Positions 1-7,603 of a DNA stretch of 39,788 bases are shown in pieces. Origin of the DNA: Bacteroidales bacterium UBA6397 (GTDB taxonomy: Bacteria > Bacteroidota > Bacteroidia > Bacteroidales > UBA932); the NCBI GenBank assembly GCA_002439875.1, contig DJQB01000004.1, positions 1 through 39,788 on the forward strand, read 5' to 3'. The position numbers were made by a program, and so were the translations under genes. Each line of letters opens with the position of its first letter. The first letter of the stretch is position 1. The notes beneath the pieces were generated by a model. That model was not told where the DNA came from. It saw nothing but the letters and a program-made list of their open reading frames with translations, and made no database searches.

Positions 1-69
1 AAGCCGATGATTAATGTGGAGCGCGTCTCTCCTTATGAGAATGGCCTTATTCAATTGTCTCTCTTTTAG
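1..69 (+). CDS. 3' end of an unidentified protein gene (partial)
   Basis: An open frame enters from the left edge and stops at TAG 67-69, giving a 22-residue C-terminus that ends in QLSLF. The stop is followed by a strong hairpin terminator at 126-159, which supports a real gene end. QLSLF-like tails occur in several DNA-repair proteins, but this is far too little to name the gene. Everything upstream lies outside the window. Confidence 0.45.
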   Translation, partial: KPMINVERVSPYENGLIQLSLF

Positions 70-125
70 TTATAATTCATCGAACTCACGTTAATATAAT
101 GATATAAGGTACATGGATATGAATG

Positions 126-159
126 AAAAGGCTGGCCTGAATGTCTTGGCCAGCCTTTT
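126..159. terminator. Bidirectional intrinsic terminator
   Basis: A perfect 12-bp stem (126-137 with 148-159) with a 10-base loop has an A-run on its left side and a T-run on its right. It can therefore end transcription on both strands. It sits between the plus-strand gene ending at 69 and the convergent minus-strand kinase gene ending at 188. Confidence 0.85.
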
Positions 160-187
160 TCTTGATTGTTGTGCTGTGTTGTGCGGC

Positions 188-1918
188 TTAGTCTCTTGTC
201 AGTGTCTGGCCGCCGATGAACTCACGCATGATGGAGGTTGGCGGAATCGCCGAGATTTCACATGGCTGCAGCGCCACGATGTAGTCAAGGAACTTGAGCA
301 GACGTACGGCCTCGGTGTATGCCGGAGAATTCGGAGAAATCCTGAGCAGAAGCGGTTCGGCGTAGTATTTGAGCATTGGAAGCTCAAAGATCAAGGCGGA
401 GTTGAACAGCACGTCGGCGTTCTCTTGAAACGGGAATATGTTCTTGCTTTCCCCACGTCGCACGCTGTTCCATCTCATTATCGTCTCTTCAGGAGTGATG
501 CCCCTGACGCGGTTGTCACGAACCATCCTGCGTAGCAGACGGTTGTCTGAAGTGGACATGTTGTTGTTCTCGTCGATGTTCAGTGAGGTGAGAGCGGAGA
601 CATAGACCCTGAATATCCTTGAGTTGTCTACCGTTGGAGTCATTTCTGGGTTCAGCGCATGGATTCCTTCCATGATCAGTATGTCTTTATCCTCAAGGCG
701 GAGTCTGTTGCCATCGAAAATCCTGCTGCCTGTCTTGAAGTCGAATCTCGGGATCTCAACCTCTTTCCCTTCAAGCAGTTCATTGAGTTGCTTGTTCAGA
801 AATTCGAGATCCATGGCGTGAAGCGACTCGAAATCGTAGTTGCCGTCCTCGTCTTTCGGAGTATGCTCCCTGTCCACGAAATAGTTATCCAATTCGATGA
901 CTTTCGGCTTGAGACCCAGTACTTTGCATTGGAGAGCGATTCTGAGGGACGAGGAAGTCTTTCCACTGGATGACGGTCCTGCGATCATCACGATCCTCTT
1001 TGTGCCCCTTTCAGCGTAGATTCTGTCGGCGATTCTGGCATAGTTTCTTTCGTGCAGTGATTCCGCAAGATTTATAATGTTGACAGCCTTGCCTTCTTTA
1101 ACGGCCTTATTCAGCGTGCCCACACTCTCTATGTTGATGATTGAGCACCAGTCAGAGTATTCTTTCAACGCGGATGAGATTTTTCCCTGCCGCTTCATCG
1201 GCATGACTTTGCTGAAATCGGTCATCATCGGTGGCTGTAGGCAGAATCCGTCACCCATTCCGCTGATGTCGAACACCCTGAGGTAACCGGTCGAAGGAAT
1301 CAGAGGCCCGTGGAACGTGTCTGCCTTCCCGTCAAGGAAGTAGACACTGCAGCTGAACGTTCCTAGACTCTTCTGCAGCTCGGCTTTCTGCGGTTGATTG
1401 TTTGCGAGAAATAATTCCTCAGCCTCCTCGGAGAACATCTTAACCTTTGTGAACGGAAGATCTTCCGCCACAATCTCCTTCATTTTTCCCCTGATCCTGT
1501 CAATCTCGTCATCCGTGACGAAACAGGCCTTGTTCCGCCCGTCATCGTTCTTCCTTTTCTCCACGATTTCACAGTAGAGTCCGCTCGGCAGCGAGTGGTC
1601 GATCACAAGTACCTTGTCAGGATAGAGTTCCCTGACAGCGTTCTGCAGCACGAAACACAGCGACCGCACGTAACTTCGTCTGCCGTCTGGATGATTGTAG
1701 CCGATGAACTCCACCTGATGCAGGTTGGCTGGTCTGAAACTCAGTTCCTTGAGCTTGTTGTCCACCAGTGCGGCCAGAACATCGTACGTTTGCCCTGTCT
1801 TCTTGTCTTTGACTGTCGGGCAATACTTGTCCGACAGAACCTTCAAGTCCTGTCCGTTCTCAATCTTATGGTTCTTGCCGTCATTGACGCAAAACAATGT
1901 TATCTCATTCTTTTCCAT
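188..1918 (-). CDS. Nucleoside (uridine-type) kinase with ThrRS-like N-terminus
   Basis: This 576-residue protein combines a TGS/threonyl-tRNA-synthetase-like N-terminal half with a P-loop phosphoribulokinase/uridine-kinase-type C-terminal half. The TGS-like part covers about residues 1-60, starting MEKNEITLF. A ThrRS second-domain-like stretch follows, with YNHPDGRRSYVRS. The kinase Walker A is GPSSSGKTSSS, near residue 310. Bacteroidota carry this architecture annotated as nucleoside kinase; phosphorylation of uridine or cytidine is expected by family but not shown here. The open frame runs 38 codons further upstream, but a TTTG/TATATTTG promoter at 1945-1970 lies inside that extension. I therefore start at the ATG at 1918, just downstream. 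It is transcribed divergently from the ComM-like gene and ends at the shared terminator. Confidence 0.85.
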   Translation of the reverse strand: MEKNEITLFCVNDGKNHKIENGQDLKVLSDKYCPTVKDKKTGQTYDVLAALVDNKLKELSFRPANLHQVEFIGYNHPDGRRSYVRSLCFVLQNAVRELYPDKVLVIDHSLPSGLYCEIVEKRKNDDGRNKACFVTDDEIDRIRGKMKEIVAEDLPFTKVKMFSEEAEELFLANNQPQKAELQKSLGTFSCSVYFLDGKADTFHGPLIPSTGYLRVFDISGMGDGFCLQPPMMTDFSKVMPMKRQGKISSALKEYSDWCSIINIESVGTLNKAVKEGKAVNIINLAESLHERNYARIADRIYAERGTKRIVMIAGPSSSGKTSSSLRIALQCKVLGLKPKVIELDNYFVDREHTPKDEDGNYDFESLHAMDLEFLNKQLNELLEGKEVEIPRFDFKTGSRIFDGNRLRLEDKDILIMEGIHALNPEMTPTVDNSRIFRVYVSALTSLNIDENNNMSTSDNRLLRRMVRDNRVRGITPEETIMRWNSVRRGESKNIFPFQENADVLFNSALIFELPMLKYYAEPLLLRISPNSPAYTEAVRLLKFLDYIVALQPCEISAIPPTSIMREFIGGQTLTRD

Positions 1919-1944
1919 TCTATAATAATCTGAAAGAAATCTTT

Positions 1945-1970
1945 CAAATATAATCAAAAATGATGTCAAA
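1945..1970 (-). promoter_or_regulatory. Bacteroidota-type promoter of the nucleoside kinase gene
   Basis: On the minus strand TTTG (1967-1970) is followed after 14 bases by TATATTTG (1945-1952), matching the -7 element TAnnTTTG. The spacing to TTTG is short; other weak -33 candidates exist. The predicted transcription start near 1938 leaves a short leader before the ATG at 1918. Confidence 0.6.
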
Positions 1971-2053
1971 CTTGCCGTTGTAACAATAAAATAACACCTT
2001 TTTGCAACGTAAAGAACGCGATACACAGCCATTATTCGGTCATAAGAAAAAAT

Positions 2054-2091
2054 ATTTCTGTTTCTTTTGACGAAATTTCTGTTTCTTTTGA
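2054..2091 (+). repeat. 17-bp tandem direct repeat in a promoter region
   Basis: The 17-mer ATTTCTGTTTCTTTTGA occurs at 2054-2070 and again, identical, at 2075-2091, a period of 21 bp (two helical turns). The second copy contains the likely -33 TTTG of the ComM-like gene. This geometry suits a regulator site or a duplicated promoter element. Confidence 0.7.
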
Positions 2092-2119
2092 AAATTTACG
2101 TTTTCTTTCCCCATCTTTG
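2087..2119 (+). promoter_or_regulatory. Probable promoter of the comM-like gene
   Basis: TTTG (2087-2090) and CATCTTTG (2112-2119) are separated by 21 bases. They match the Bacteroidota -33/-7 pattern except for the first base of the -7 element. The start codon follows at 2145. Confidence 0.5.
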
Positions 2120-2144
2120 CCGGAGTACATAATAAACTCAAACT

Positions 2145-3719
2145 ATGTTGGTTGACATTCTTGGGGCGAAGTGCGTTGGCATCGAGGCTGTCCCCGTCAC
2201 CGTGGAGGTGGACATAACACATGGAATAGGAATACATTTGGTCGGGCTCGCGGATGTGGCGGTCAAGGAAAGTCTTCTAAGGACTGTCACTGCCCTTCAA
2301 TCACTTGGCTTCAGGATTCCTGGAAAGAAGATTGTGATCAATCTGGCTCCTGCTGATGTGCGGAAAAACGGCAGCGGTTACGATCTTCCGATAGCGATCG
2401 GAATTCTTGCGGCATCCGGGCAGAAACATTTTCCCGGATTGGACAAGTACCTCATTATGGGAGAGTTGGGACTGGACGGCTCTGTGCGTGAGGTGCAAGG
2501 GGCTCTGCCGTTCGCAGACCTTGCAGCGGACATTGGAATATCCGGGTGCATCATCCCGCTCCGTTCCGCGTTGGAGGCTACCGAATGCAATGACCTGTCG
2601 ATATTCGGAGTCGAGACTTTAACTGATGTTATAAGAATCCTTGAGGAACAGGAGGATTGCGGCGACCTTCTGGTCTGGAACACGAGGCTTTACAGGAAAT
2701 TGAGCCGTGAGGCTCATCGGAACAGCAAGCAGCCTGAAAAGGAGGGTATGGATTTTTCGGAGATAATCGGTCAGGAAGGAGCGAAGAGGGGCGTGGAGAT
2801 CGCCGCCGCTGGTGGGCATAATTTGATAATGGTAGGGCCTCCCGGCAGCGGGAAAAGCTCTTTGGCCAAAGCCATGGCCGGAATTCTGCCGCCTATGACA
2901 ACAGAGGAGGCTGTGGTCACGAGTAAGATCTACTCTGTGGCTGGGATGAAAGGCTCCCAAATCGGCCTGATCCGTACTAGACCCTTCCGCGCGCCTCACT
3001 ACAGCGCTTCCCTGCCGGCGATAATCGGCGGCGGGGCCGGTGCCGACATCCGCCCTGGCGAAGTCACACTGGCAGAAAACGGGATTCTTTTTCTGGATGA
3101 ATATGGCCAGATGCCGAAATCCGTTCTGGAAGCCCTGCGTGGCCCGATGGAGGATAGGAAAGTCACAATATCACGTCTCCGTTCCAAACTTGAATATCCC
3201 TCCTCGTTCATGCTGGTGGCCGCTTCGAATCCATGTCCGTGCGGCTACTACGGAGAAGGTGACCGTTGCCGTTGCACCTCAGGCCAAAGGCTGAATTATC
3301 TGTCCAGACTCTCTGGCCCGGTAATGGACAGGATTGACATTCAATTATGGCTTCATCCCGTTGACACAGTGAAACTTGTAGGAAGAAAGAAAGGAGAGTC
3401 AAGCGAAGTTGTCGCCCAACGTGTCCTCAATGCCCGTATCCTCCAGAAACGACGTTTCGCTGATGACGGAATATTCACGAACGCGGAGATGAGCAACCGT
3501 CTGCTTGAGAAACACTGCCAATTGAACGATGAATGCCGCAAGGTGATGGAGCAGTTGATAGCCCGTCTGGGCTTGTCCGCAAGGGCATATTCAAGAATCC
3601 TCAAAGTCGCCCGGACCATCGCCGACCTGGAGATGTCCCGAGACATCAGACCAGAATATCTCCGTGAAGCCGCCTCCTACCGCTTTCTTGACCGACTGAA
3701 TCTTGAGACATTTGGATAG
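2145..3719 (+). CDS. comM: YifB/ComM-family Mg-chelatase-like AAA+ ATPase
   Basis: This 524-residue protein has the three-part ComM/YifB layout. An N-terminal S5-like fold covers about 1-170, with the family signature HLVGLADVAVKES and NLAPADVRKNGSGYDLP. The AAA+ Mg-chelatase domain follows, with Walker A GPPGSGKSSLAKAMAG near 232, Walker B ILFLDEYGQM, and SNPCPCGYYGEGDRCRC. The C-terminal lid domain has RAYSRILKVARTIADL. In Vibrio and Haemophilus, ComM is a hexameric helicase promoting branch migration during natural transformation; YifB homologues occur widely, including in species not known to be competent. Length matches the family (about 500-525). It is divergent from the nucleoside kinase. 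Its presence with a ComEC-type gene in the same window is suggestive, but ComM alone does not prove competence. Confidence 0.93.
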   Translation: MLVDILGAKCVGIEAVPVTVEVDITHGIGIHLVGLADVAVKESLLRTVTALQSLGFRIPGKKIVINLAPADVRKNGSGYDLPIAIGILAASGQKHFPGLDKYLIMGELGLDGSVREVQGALPFADLAADIGISGCIIPLRSALEATECNDLSIFGVETLTDVIRILEEQEDCGDLLVWNTRLYRKLSREAHRNSKQPEKEGMDFSEIIGQEGAKRGVEIAAAGGHNLIMVGPPGSGKSSLAKAMAGILPPMTTEEAVVTSKIYSVAGMKGSQIGLIRTRPFRAPHYSASLPAIIGGGAGADIRPGEVTLAENGILFLDEYGQMPKSVLEALRGPMEDRKVTISRLRSKLEYPSSFMLVAASNPCPCGYYGEGDRCRCTSGQRLNYLSRLSGPVMDRIDIQLWLHPVDTVKLVGRKKGESSEVVAQRVLNARILQKRRFADDGIFTNAEMSNRLLEKHCQLNDECRKVMEQLIARLGLSARAYSRILKVARTIADLEMSRDIRPEYLREAASYRFLDRLNLETFG

Positions 3720-3821
3720 TTTGAAAAGTTCGCTTCGAGGCTTCGACAAGTTCAGCAATCACAGGCTAAGTGACCACGCTGTTCTTTATAACTATGAAAC
3801 CACATTTTTTTGATGCACAAA

Positions 3822-3888
3822 GGCCGAAAAATCAAATTGAAAATTTTGGTCTACCGTGCAAAATTTTCAATTTGCCTTTTTTCCGGCC
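3822..3888. repeat. Long AT-rich inverted repeat between comM-like gene and tsaE
   Basis: A perfect 16-bp core (CAAATTGAAAATTTTG at 3833-3848 with its complement at 3859-3874) surrounds a 10-base loop. Outer arms GGCCGAAAAAT and CCTTTTTTCCGGCC extend the palindrome to about 27-30 bp per side with small mismatches. It lies between the convergent ComM-like and tsaE genes, so a bidirectional terminator is the simplest reading. It is unusually long for one. The rest of the 3720-3939 gap shows no gene; a degenerate TTCGACAAGTTCAGC repeat-like stretch lies near 3743. Confidence 0.75.
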
Positions 3889-3939
3889 ATTACCTTCGGA
3901 AGTGTGAAACTGTTTCTAATCGATGATTTGGACGAGTCC

Positions 3940-4371
3940 TTAATCCTCCCAGGAAACCGTGCGAGACTCGTCTGGATTGACCGTGATGTGAACCCGCAGC
4001 GTCTCTTCCGGAAGAAGCTCCTCGATGTTCTCCGGCCACTCCAAGACGCAGAGACACCCACTGTCAACATAGTCGTAGAACCCGATGTCGAGAGCCTCGT
4101 AAGTCTCGGTGATCCTGTAGAAATCAAAATGATACATAGGTTCACCGGAACCGGTGCGGTACTCATTCACAATTGCGAATGTCGGAGAACTGACAGTGTC
4201 CTCCCGCACACCTAGCCGCCGGCAGATCGCCGTCGTGAAAGTCGTCTTTCCCGCTCCCATCGGGGCATAGAACGCCAGAATGGAATGCCCTTTTGTCCGT
4301 GAAAGGAACTCGCCCGCAGCCCTGTCTATGTCCTGCAGGTCTTTTATGATGATTTCGTGTTTCATGTTCAT
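3940..4371 (-). CDS. tsaE: tRNA N6-threonylcarbamoyladenosine biosynthesis ATPase TsaE
   Basis: TsaE (YjeE) is the small P-loop ATPase that drives turnover of the TsaB-TsaD complex making t6A37 on ANN-decoding tRNAs. The 143-residue product has the usual length. It shows Walker A GAGKTTF near residue 40, the family motif SSPTFAIVNEY, YHFDFYR, and the C-terminal LEWPENI. It may start at the first ATG or two codons later (MNMKH). It begins only four bases after the stop of the EnvC-like gene and is the last gene of a TPR-envC-tsaE transcript. That is an odd pairing of envelope maintenance and tRNA modification. Confidence 0.95.
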   Translation of the reverse strand: MNMKHEIIIKDLQDIDRAAGEFLSRTKGHSILAFYAPMGAGKTTFTTAICRRLGVREDTVSSPTFAIVNEYRTGSGEPMYHFDFYRITETYEALDIGFYDYVDSGCLCVLEWPENIEELLPEETLRVHITVNPDESRTVSWED

Positions 4372-4375
4372 GGAT

Positions 4376-5581
4376 TTATGGTCTCAACCAGATCTCGGGA
4401 TTTTGAGGATTGCGCCCGGACCAGATCTGGAAATGGAACAGTGTCTCTCCTCCGATTGTGTCAACAGTTCCGATAACCTGTCCCGTCTTGACCTTGTCCC
4501 CGGCCTTTACGCTCACCGTTCCCAGTTTGCAGTAGAAGGAAAAGTAATTGCCATGCTGCACTAGCACGCACTTGTTGTACCCAGGCATGACCACAATCTG
4601 CTTCACCTCCCCGTCAAACACAGCCTTTATTTCGGTTCCGGCGGCAAGCGCGATTGTCACACCGTTATTGAACGGAAGTTTAAGGTTCGTGTAGACAGGG
4701 TGGAACCGTTGTCCGAAATGATCCACGACAGGACCTTCAGCAGGCCATGGAAGTTTGCCTTTGTTGGCCTCGAATTTCTTGGCCAAAGTGTGGTCTATCG
4801 GCTTTCTGGCGGTGGCCGATTTGTTTTTGCCGGACTTTCCCAGGGACTTGCCCTCCGTGGCTTCACGGATTATGCGCTCGATCTCCCGGTTGAGCGCATC
4901 CATCTCTTGCCGCTTTCTGGAAAGTTCCTGCTGGTACTTCCTCTTGTTCTTTTTCAGTTGGCTGACAAGATTCATGGAATCATTCTCCTCGGCCTTCAGC
5001 TTGTTCATCTCCGTCACCCTCTGTGCCTTGACGGATTCGGCTTCCCGCCTCATGGCCGCCAATGCCTCACTTTCCTTTTTCAACTCGGCCTGGACATCAA
5101 TGATTTTCGAAGCCTGCGAGTTCATCTGCTTTGAAAGATCCCTGAGGTAGCCGTAGCGTCTGAATGCCTGTCCAATGTTGTCGCTGGCGAGGATGTACAT
5201 GTACCAGATCTTCGCGCTGCGGTTCACATAGGCGCTTCTCACGAGCCGCGCATAATGTGCGGACAAAGTGTCCAGCCGCGCCTGCATCAGGGCGATTCCC
5301 TTTTCCTTCACCGAGATCGAGTCGGAATATTCAGCAATCTCCCTGTCGCTTTCGGTGATGAGTTTCTTTCTGGATGCAACCTTGCCGCTGATCATGTTGA
5401 GGCGGCTCAATGCACTGGCGCTTTGGGCAGCGTTGCTTCTGAGCTGGCCGTCAAGAATCGCTATCTCTTTCTGCAAGCGTGCCTTGCGCGCCTCCTGCGA
5501 CCGTGTGTCCTGGGAATATGCGGGTGACTGCCAGACCAAAACCGCAATGAGCGCCATGAATATTCCTATGTTCCTTCTCAT
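4376..5581 (-). CDS. EnvC-like murein hydrolase activator, degenerate M23 domain
   Basis: This 401-residue periplasmic protein starts with a signal peptide (MRRNIGIFMALIAVLVWQ, cleavage probably after AYS). A long coiled coil rich in K, E, Q and R follows (about 25-260), then a LytM/M23 domain (about 285-401). The M23 zinc-ligand set is broken. Where active enzymes have HxxxD, this reads FNNGVTI, and the HxH region reads FYCKL...HFQIW, leaving only the last histidine. E. coli EnvC is similarly inactive and works by activating cell-wall amidases, so an activator role in cell separation is inferred. The start codon overlaps the stop of the TPR gene (ATGA), indicating translational coupling. Confidence 0.88.
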   Translation of the reverse strand: MRRNIGIFMALIAVLVWQSPAYSQDTRSQEARKARLQKEIAILDGQLRSNAAQSASALSRLNMISGKVASRKKLITESDREIAEYSDSISVKEKGIALMQARLDTLSAHYARLVRSAYVNRSAKIWYMYILASDNIGQAFRRYGYLRDLSKQMNSQASKIIDVQAELKKESEALAAMRREAESVKAQRVTEMNKLKAEENDSMNLVSQLKKNKRKYQQELSRKRQEMDALNREIERIIREATEGKSLGKSGKNKSATARKPIDHTLAKKFEANKGKLPWPAEGPVVDHFGQRFHPVYTNLKLPFNNGVTIALAAGTEIKAVFDGEVKQIVVMPGYNKCVLVQHGNYFSFYCKLGTVSVKAGDKVKTGQVIGTVDTIGGETLFHFQIWSGRNPQNPEIWLRP

Positions 5582-7245
5582 TCTTTCCCTTCCGCCTTTT
5601 TGTTTTCAGCCTGAGTCCTATAGACTTTCGCCAGATCGGTCTCTCCAAGCGCCTCAAGCACAGTGGCGTAGTGCTCCAGACATGTTGCGCTTTCCTTGGC
5701 TCCGTAAAGCATCGCATGCTTGAACTGAGCCTTTGCCTCCTTGTCCTTTCCGAGCAGATGGAGTATCCAGCCGTACGTGTCAAGGTAAGTCGGGTTGTCA
5801 GGCTCCTTGTCCACTGTCTTCTTGCTCATTGCGCAGGCTTTCTTAAGTTTGCTGCCCCTCAGAGCAAGATAGTAGGCGTAGTTGTTGAGGGCGGGGGCAT
5901 AGTCGGGATCGAGCTTCAGGACTTTGGCGTAGACCTTGAACGCCTCCTTCTCGTTTCCGAGTTCGTGATACATGTCGCCGATGGACGAGAGCGCCGGAAT
6001 AGTGATCGAAGTGTCCCCCTGTGCCATTTCGATGATCTTACGGTTGTTGTCGATGATCCCCTGCCAGTCTTTCCTGTTGTAGCACGCCACATTCTTCATG
6101 TCCAGAAAGGCCGTCTCTTTCGGAAACCTGACCAAGGCGCTGTCGCATACCCTCTCAAGGGCGTTCCAGTCTTTCATATAGCCTAGAAGCTGTGCATATG
6201 TGACTGCCGTGCCAAGGTTGTCAGGGTGCAAAACCATATTCTTGTGGATCAGAGCCTTCGCCTTTCCCTGCCTTTCGGTTGAGTACCAGTATAGACCTGA
6301 TGCCGTGAGAGCGGCGCTGTCGGTCGGGTGGCACAGTACCAAGTTGTCGTACAGAGTGTCGATCTGGGGTCTGACACTTTGGATGAACCGCGGGTCGGAG
6401 CGGGTGACAAGCATGCCGAGGTACTGTGTCTTGGCCCGCGCGTCCGTCTGGTCGTCGGCGATGAAAATCTTCAGCGTCTTGAAGAATTCCGGAAAGTCCC
6501 CGCGGGTCCTGTAGACCTCTGATTCCCCCAAAAGAGCCGGTATGTAACCATTCTGAAGGTCGAGTGCTTCCTTGTAGTATGCCAAGGCGGCTGTATCCTT
6601 GAACTCGGCCATTGAATGGTCGCCGAGCTTTGTCAGCACGTAAGGAGATGAAAATTCCTTGTTGTAGTCCTCAAGTGTCTTGAGAGCCTCCAACGGCTTG
6701 CTTTGCCTCAGCAGGATGTCGTATTTGGTGGCGGTCACGTTCTCGCTTTTGCCGAAGACCGCTTCGATCTGATCCAACGCCCCAAGTGCCTTGTCGTACT
6801 GGTTATGCTTGAGATAAAGGTTGACCAACGTGAAGTAGATGTCGTCCTTCTTCGGGAAATCCTTCAGCAGCTCCTCGTAGGTCGCGATCGTCAGATCGTC
6901 CTCTCCTGTCAAGGAATATGCCCGCGCCAGTCTTTCCTTGTACCAGTAATTCGAGGGGTCGATCTCCGAAGCCCTCTTGAATGCAGCCTTGGCTCCGTTT
7001 ATGTCATTGAGGTAAAGGCGGCACATTCCAAGATAATAGAATGCCGCATCGTTTCCGGGAGCCGACTCTGAGATTTTCTCCAGTCTCTCCTTCGCCTCCT
7101 TATACTGCTTGTTGTCCAAAGCGGCGACAGCGTCAATCAACTCTGAGTCAACCGCCTTTGCGACTTTGTCGTTCTGTGAATATCCCACGCCGGACGCGAC
7201 AAGCATCCAGGCCAGAATCACCATTGTCAGCTTTTTTCCGTTCAT
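5578..7245 (-). CDS. Secreted tetratricopeptide-repeat (TPR) protein
   Basis: A 555-residue protein with a signal peptide (MNGKKLTMVILAWMLVAS, cut probably after GYSQ), then about ten TPR-like helix pairs. Examples are DAAFYYLGMCRLYLNDINGA, PSNYWYKERLARAYSLTG and PALSSIGDMYHELGNEKEAF. It likely acts as a scaffold in the periplasm or at the outer membrane; no catalytic domain is seen. The frame extends 18 codons upstream, but the signal peptide fixes the start at 7245. In Bacteroidota such a TPR gene often precedes the EnvC-type M23 gene; here the two overlap by four bases. The specific partner is unknown. Confidence 0.85.
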   Translation of the reverse strand: MNGKKLTMVILAWMLVASGVGYSQNDKVAKAVDSELIDAVAALDNKQYKEAKERLEKISESAPGNDAAFYYLGMCRLYLNDINGAKAAFKRASEIDPSNYWYKERLARAYSLTGEDDLTIATYEELLKDFPKKDDIYFTLVNLYLKHNQYDKALGALDQIEAVFGKSENVTATKYDILLRQSKPLEALKTLEDYNKEFSSPYVLTKLGDHSMAEFKDTAALAYYKEALDLQNGYIPALLGESEVYRTRGDFPEFFKTLKIFIADDQTDARAKTQYLGMLVTRSDPRFIQSVRPQIDTLYDNLVLCHPTDSAALTASGLYWYSTERQGKAKALIHKNMVLHPDNLGTAVTYAQLLGYMKDWNALERVCDSALVRFPKETAFLDMKNVACYNRKDWQGIIDNNRKIIEMAQGDTSITIPALSSIGDMYHELGNEKEAFKVYAKVLKLDPDYAPALNNYAYYLALRGSKLKKACAMSKKTVDKEPDNPTYLDTYGWILHLLGKDKEAKAQFKHAMLYGAKESATCLEHYATVLEALGETDLAKVYRTQAENKKAEGKE

Positions 7246-7315
7246 ACTCTTAATAATCTGGCTACCCGGAAGCCACATTTCCGACATGATTGCCCTCAAA
7301 GTCCGCTTCCGATTG

Positions 7316-7323
7316 CAAAAATA
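7316..7323 (-). promoter_or_regulatory. -7 element for the TPR-envC-tsaE operon
   Basis: The minus strand reads TATTTTTG, matching TAnnTTTG, about 70 bases upstream of the TPR start. A clear -33 element is not visible. Confidence 0.45.
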
Positions 7324-7373
7324 GCACTTTTATAATAAGAAGTTGTTTTGAATTGTTTGAAATGTTCTTTGAG

Positions 7374-7462
7374 GTGAAAAATCTTCATCTTCTTCCCGCT
7401 TCTTCAGTCAGACAGCACCGCTATCCTCCTTGGAAGAAGCGGTCGGATCTGAAGTTTTTCAC
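7374..7462. repeat. 89-nt nested inverted repeat between mdh and the TPR operon
   Basis: The outer arms are GTGAAAAATCTTCA (7374-7387) and TGAAGTTTTTCAC (7450-7462), complementary with one bulge. The inner arms CCGCTTCTTC (7396-7405) and GAAGAAGCGG (7433-7442) are a perfect 10-bp match. The element lies downstream of the mdh terminator and upstream of the TPR promoter, so neither gene explains it. The rest of 7324-7548 shows no credible gene. Confidence 0.6.
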
Positions 7463-7548
7463 TCTTAACCTTCAAAATAACAGATCAAATCAGCTTCTAA
7501 TATACTGTACGAATTTTGTGCCGCAGTTGCAGTGACTGTCTGTAGGAG

Positions 7549-7580
7549 AAAACAAAAACAGGCCCGGATTCCGGACCTGT
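7549..7580 (-). terminator. Intrinsic terminator of mdh
   Basis: On the minus strand a 10-bp stem (7571-7580 with 7558-7567, one mismatch, 3-base loop) is followed by a T-rich run (complement of AAAACAAAAA). It lies 24 bases after the mdh stop. Confidence 0.75.
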
Positions 7581-7603
7581 CATATTCAATATGTTTGTAT
7601 AGA

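Noticed and set aside
113..535. 140-codon open frame on the plus strand
   Set aside because: It begins inside the terminator hairpin and runs antisense to the nucleoside kinase gene, whose translation shows clear family motifs.
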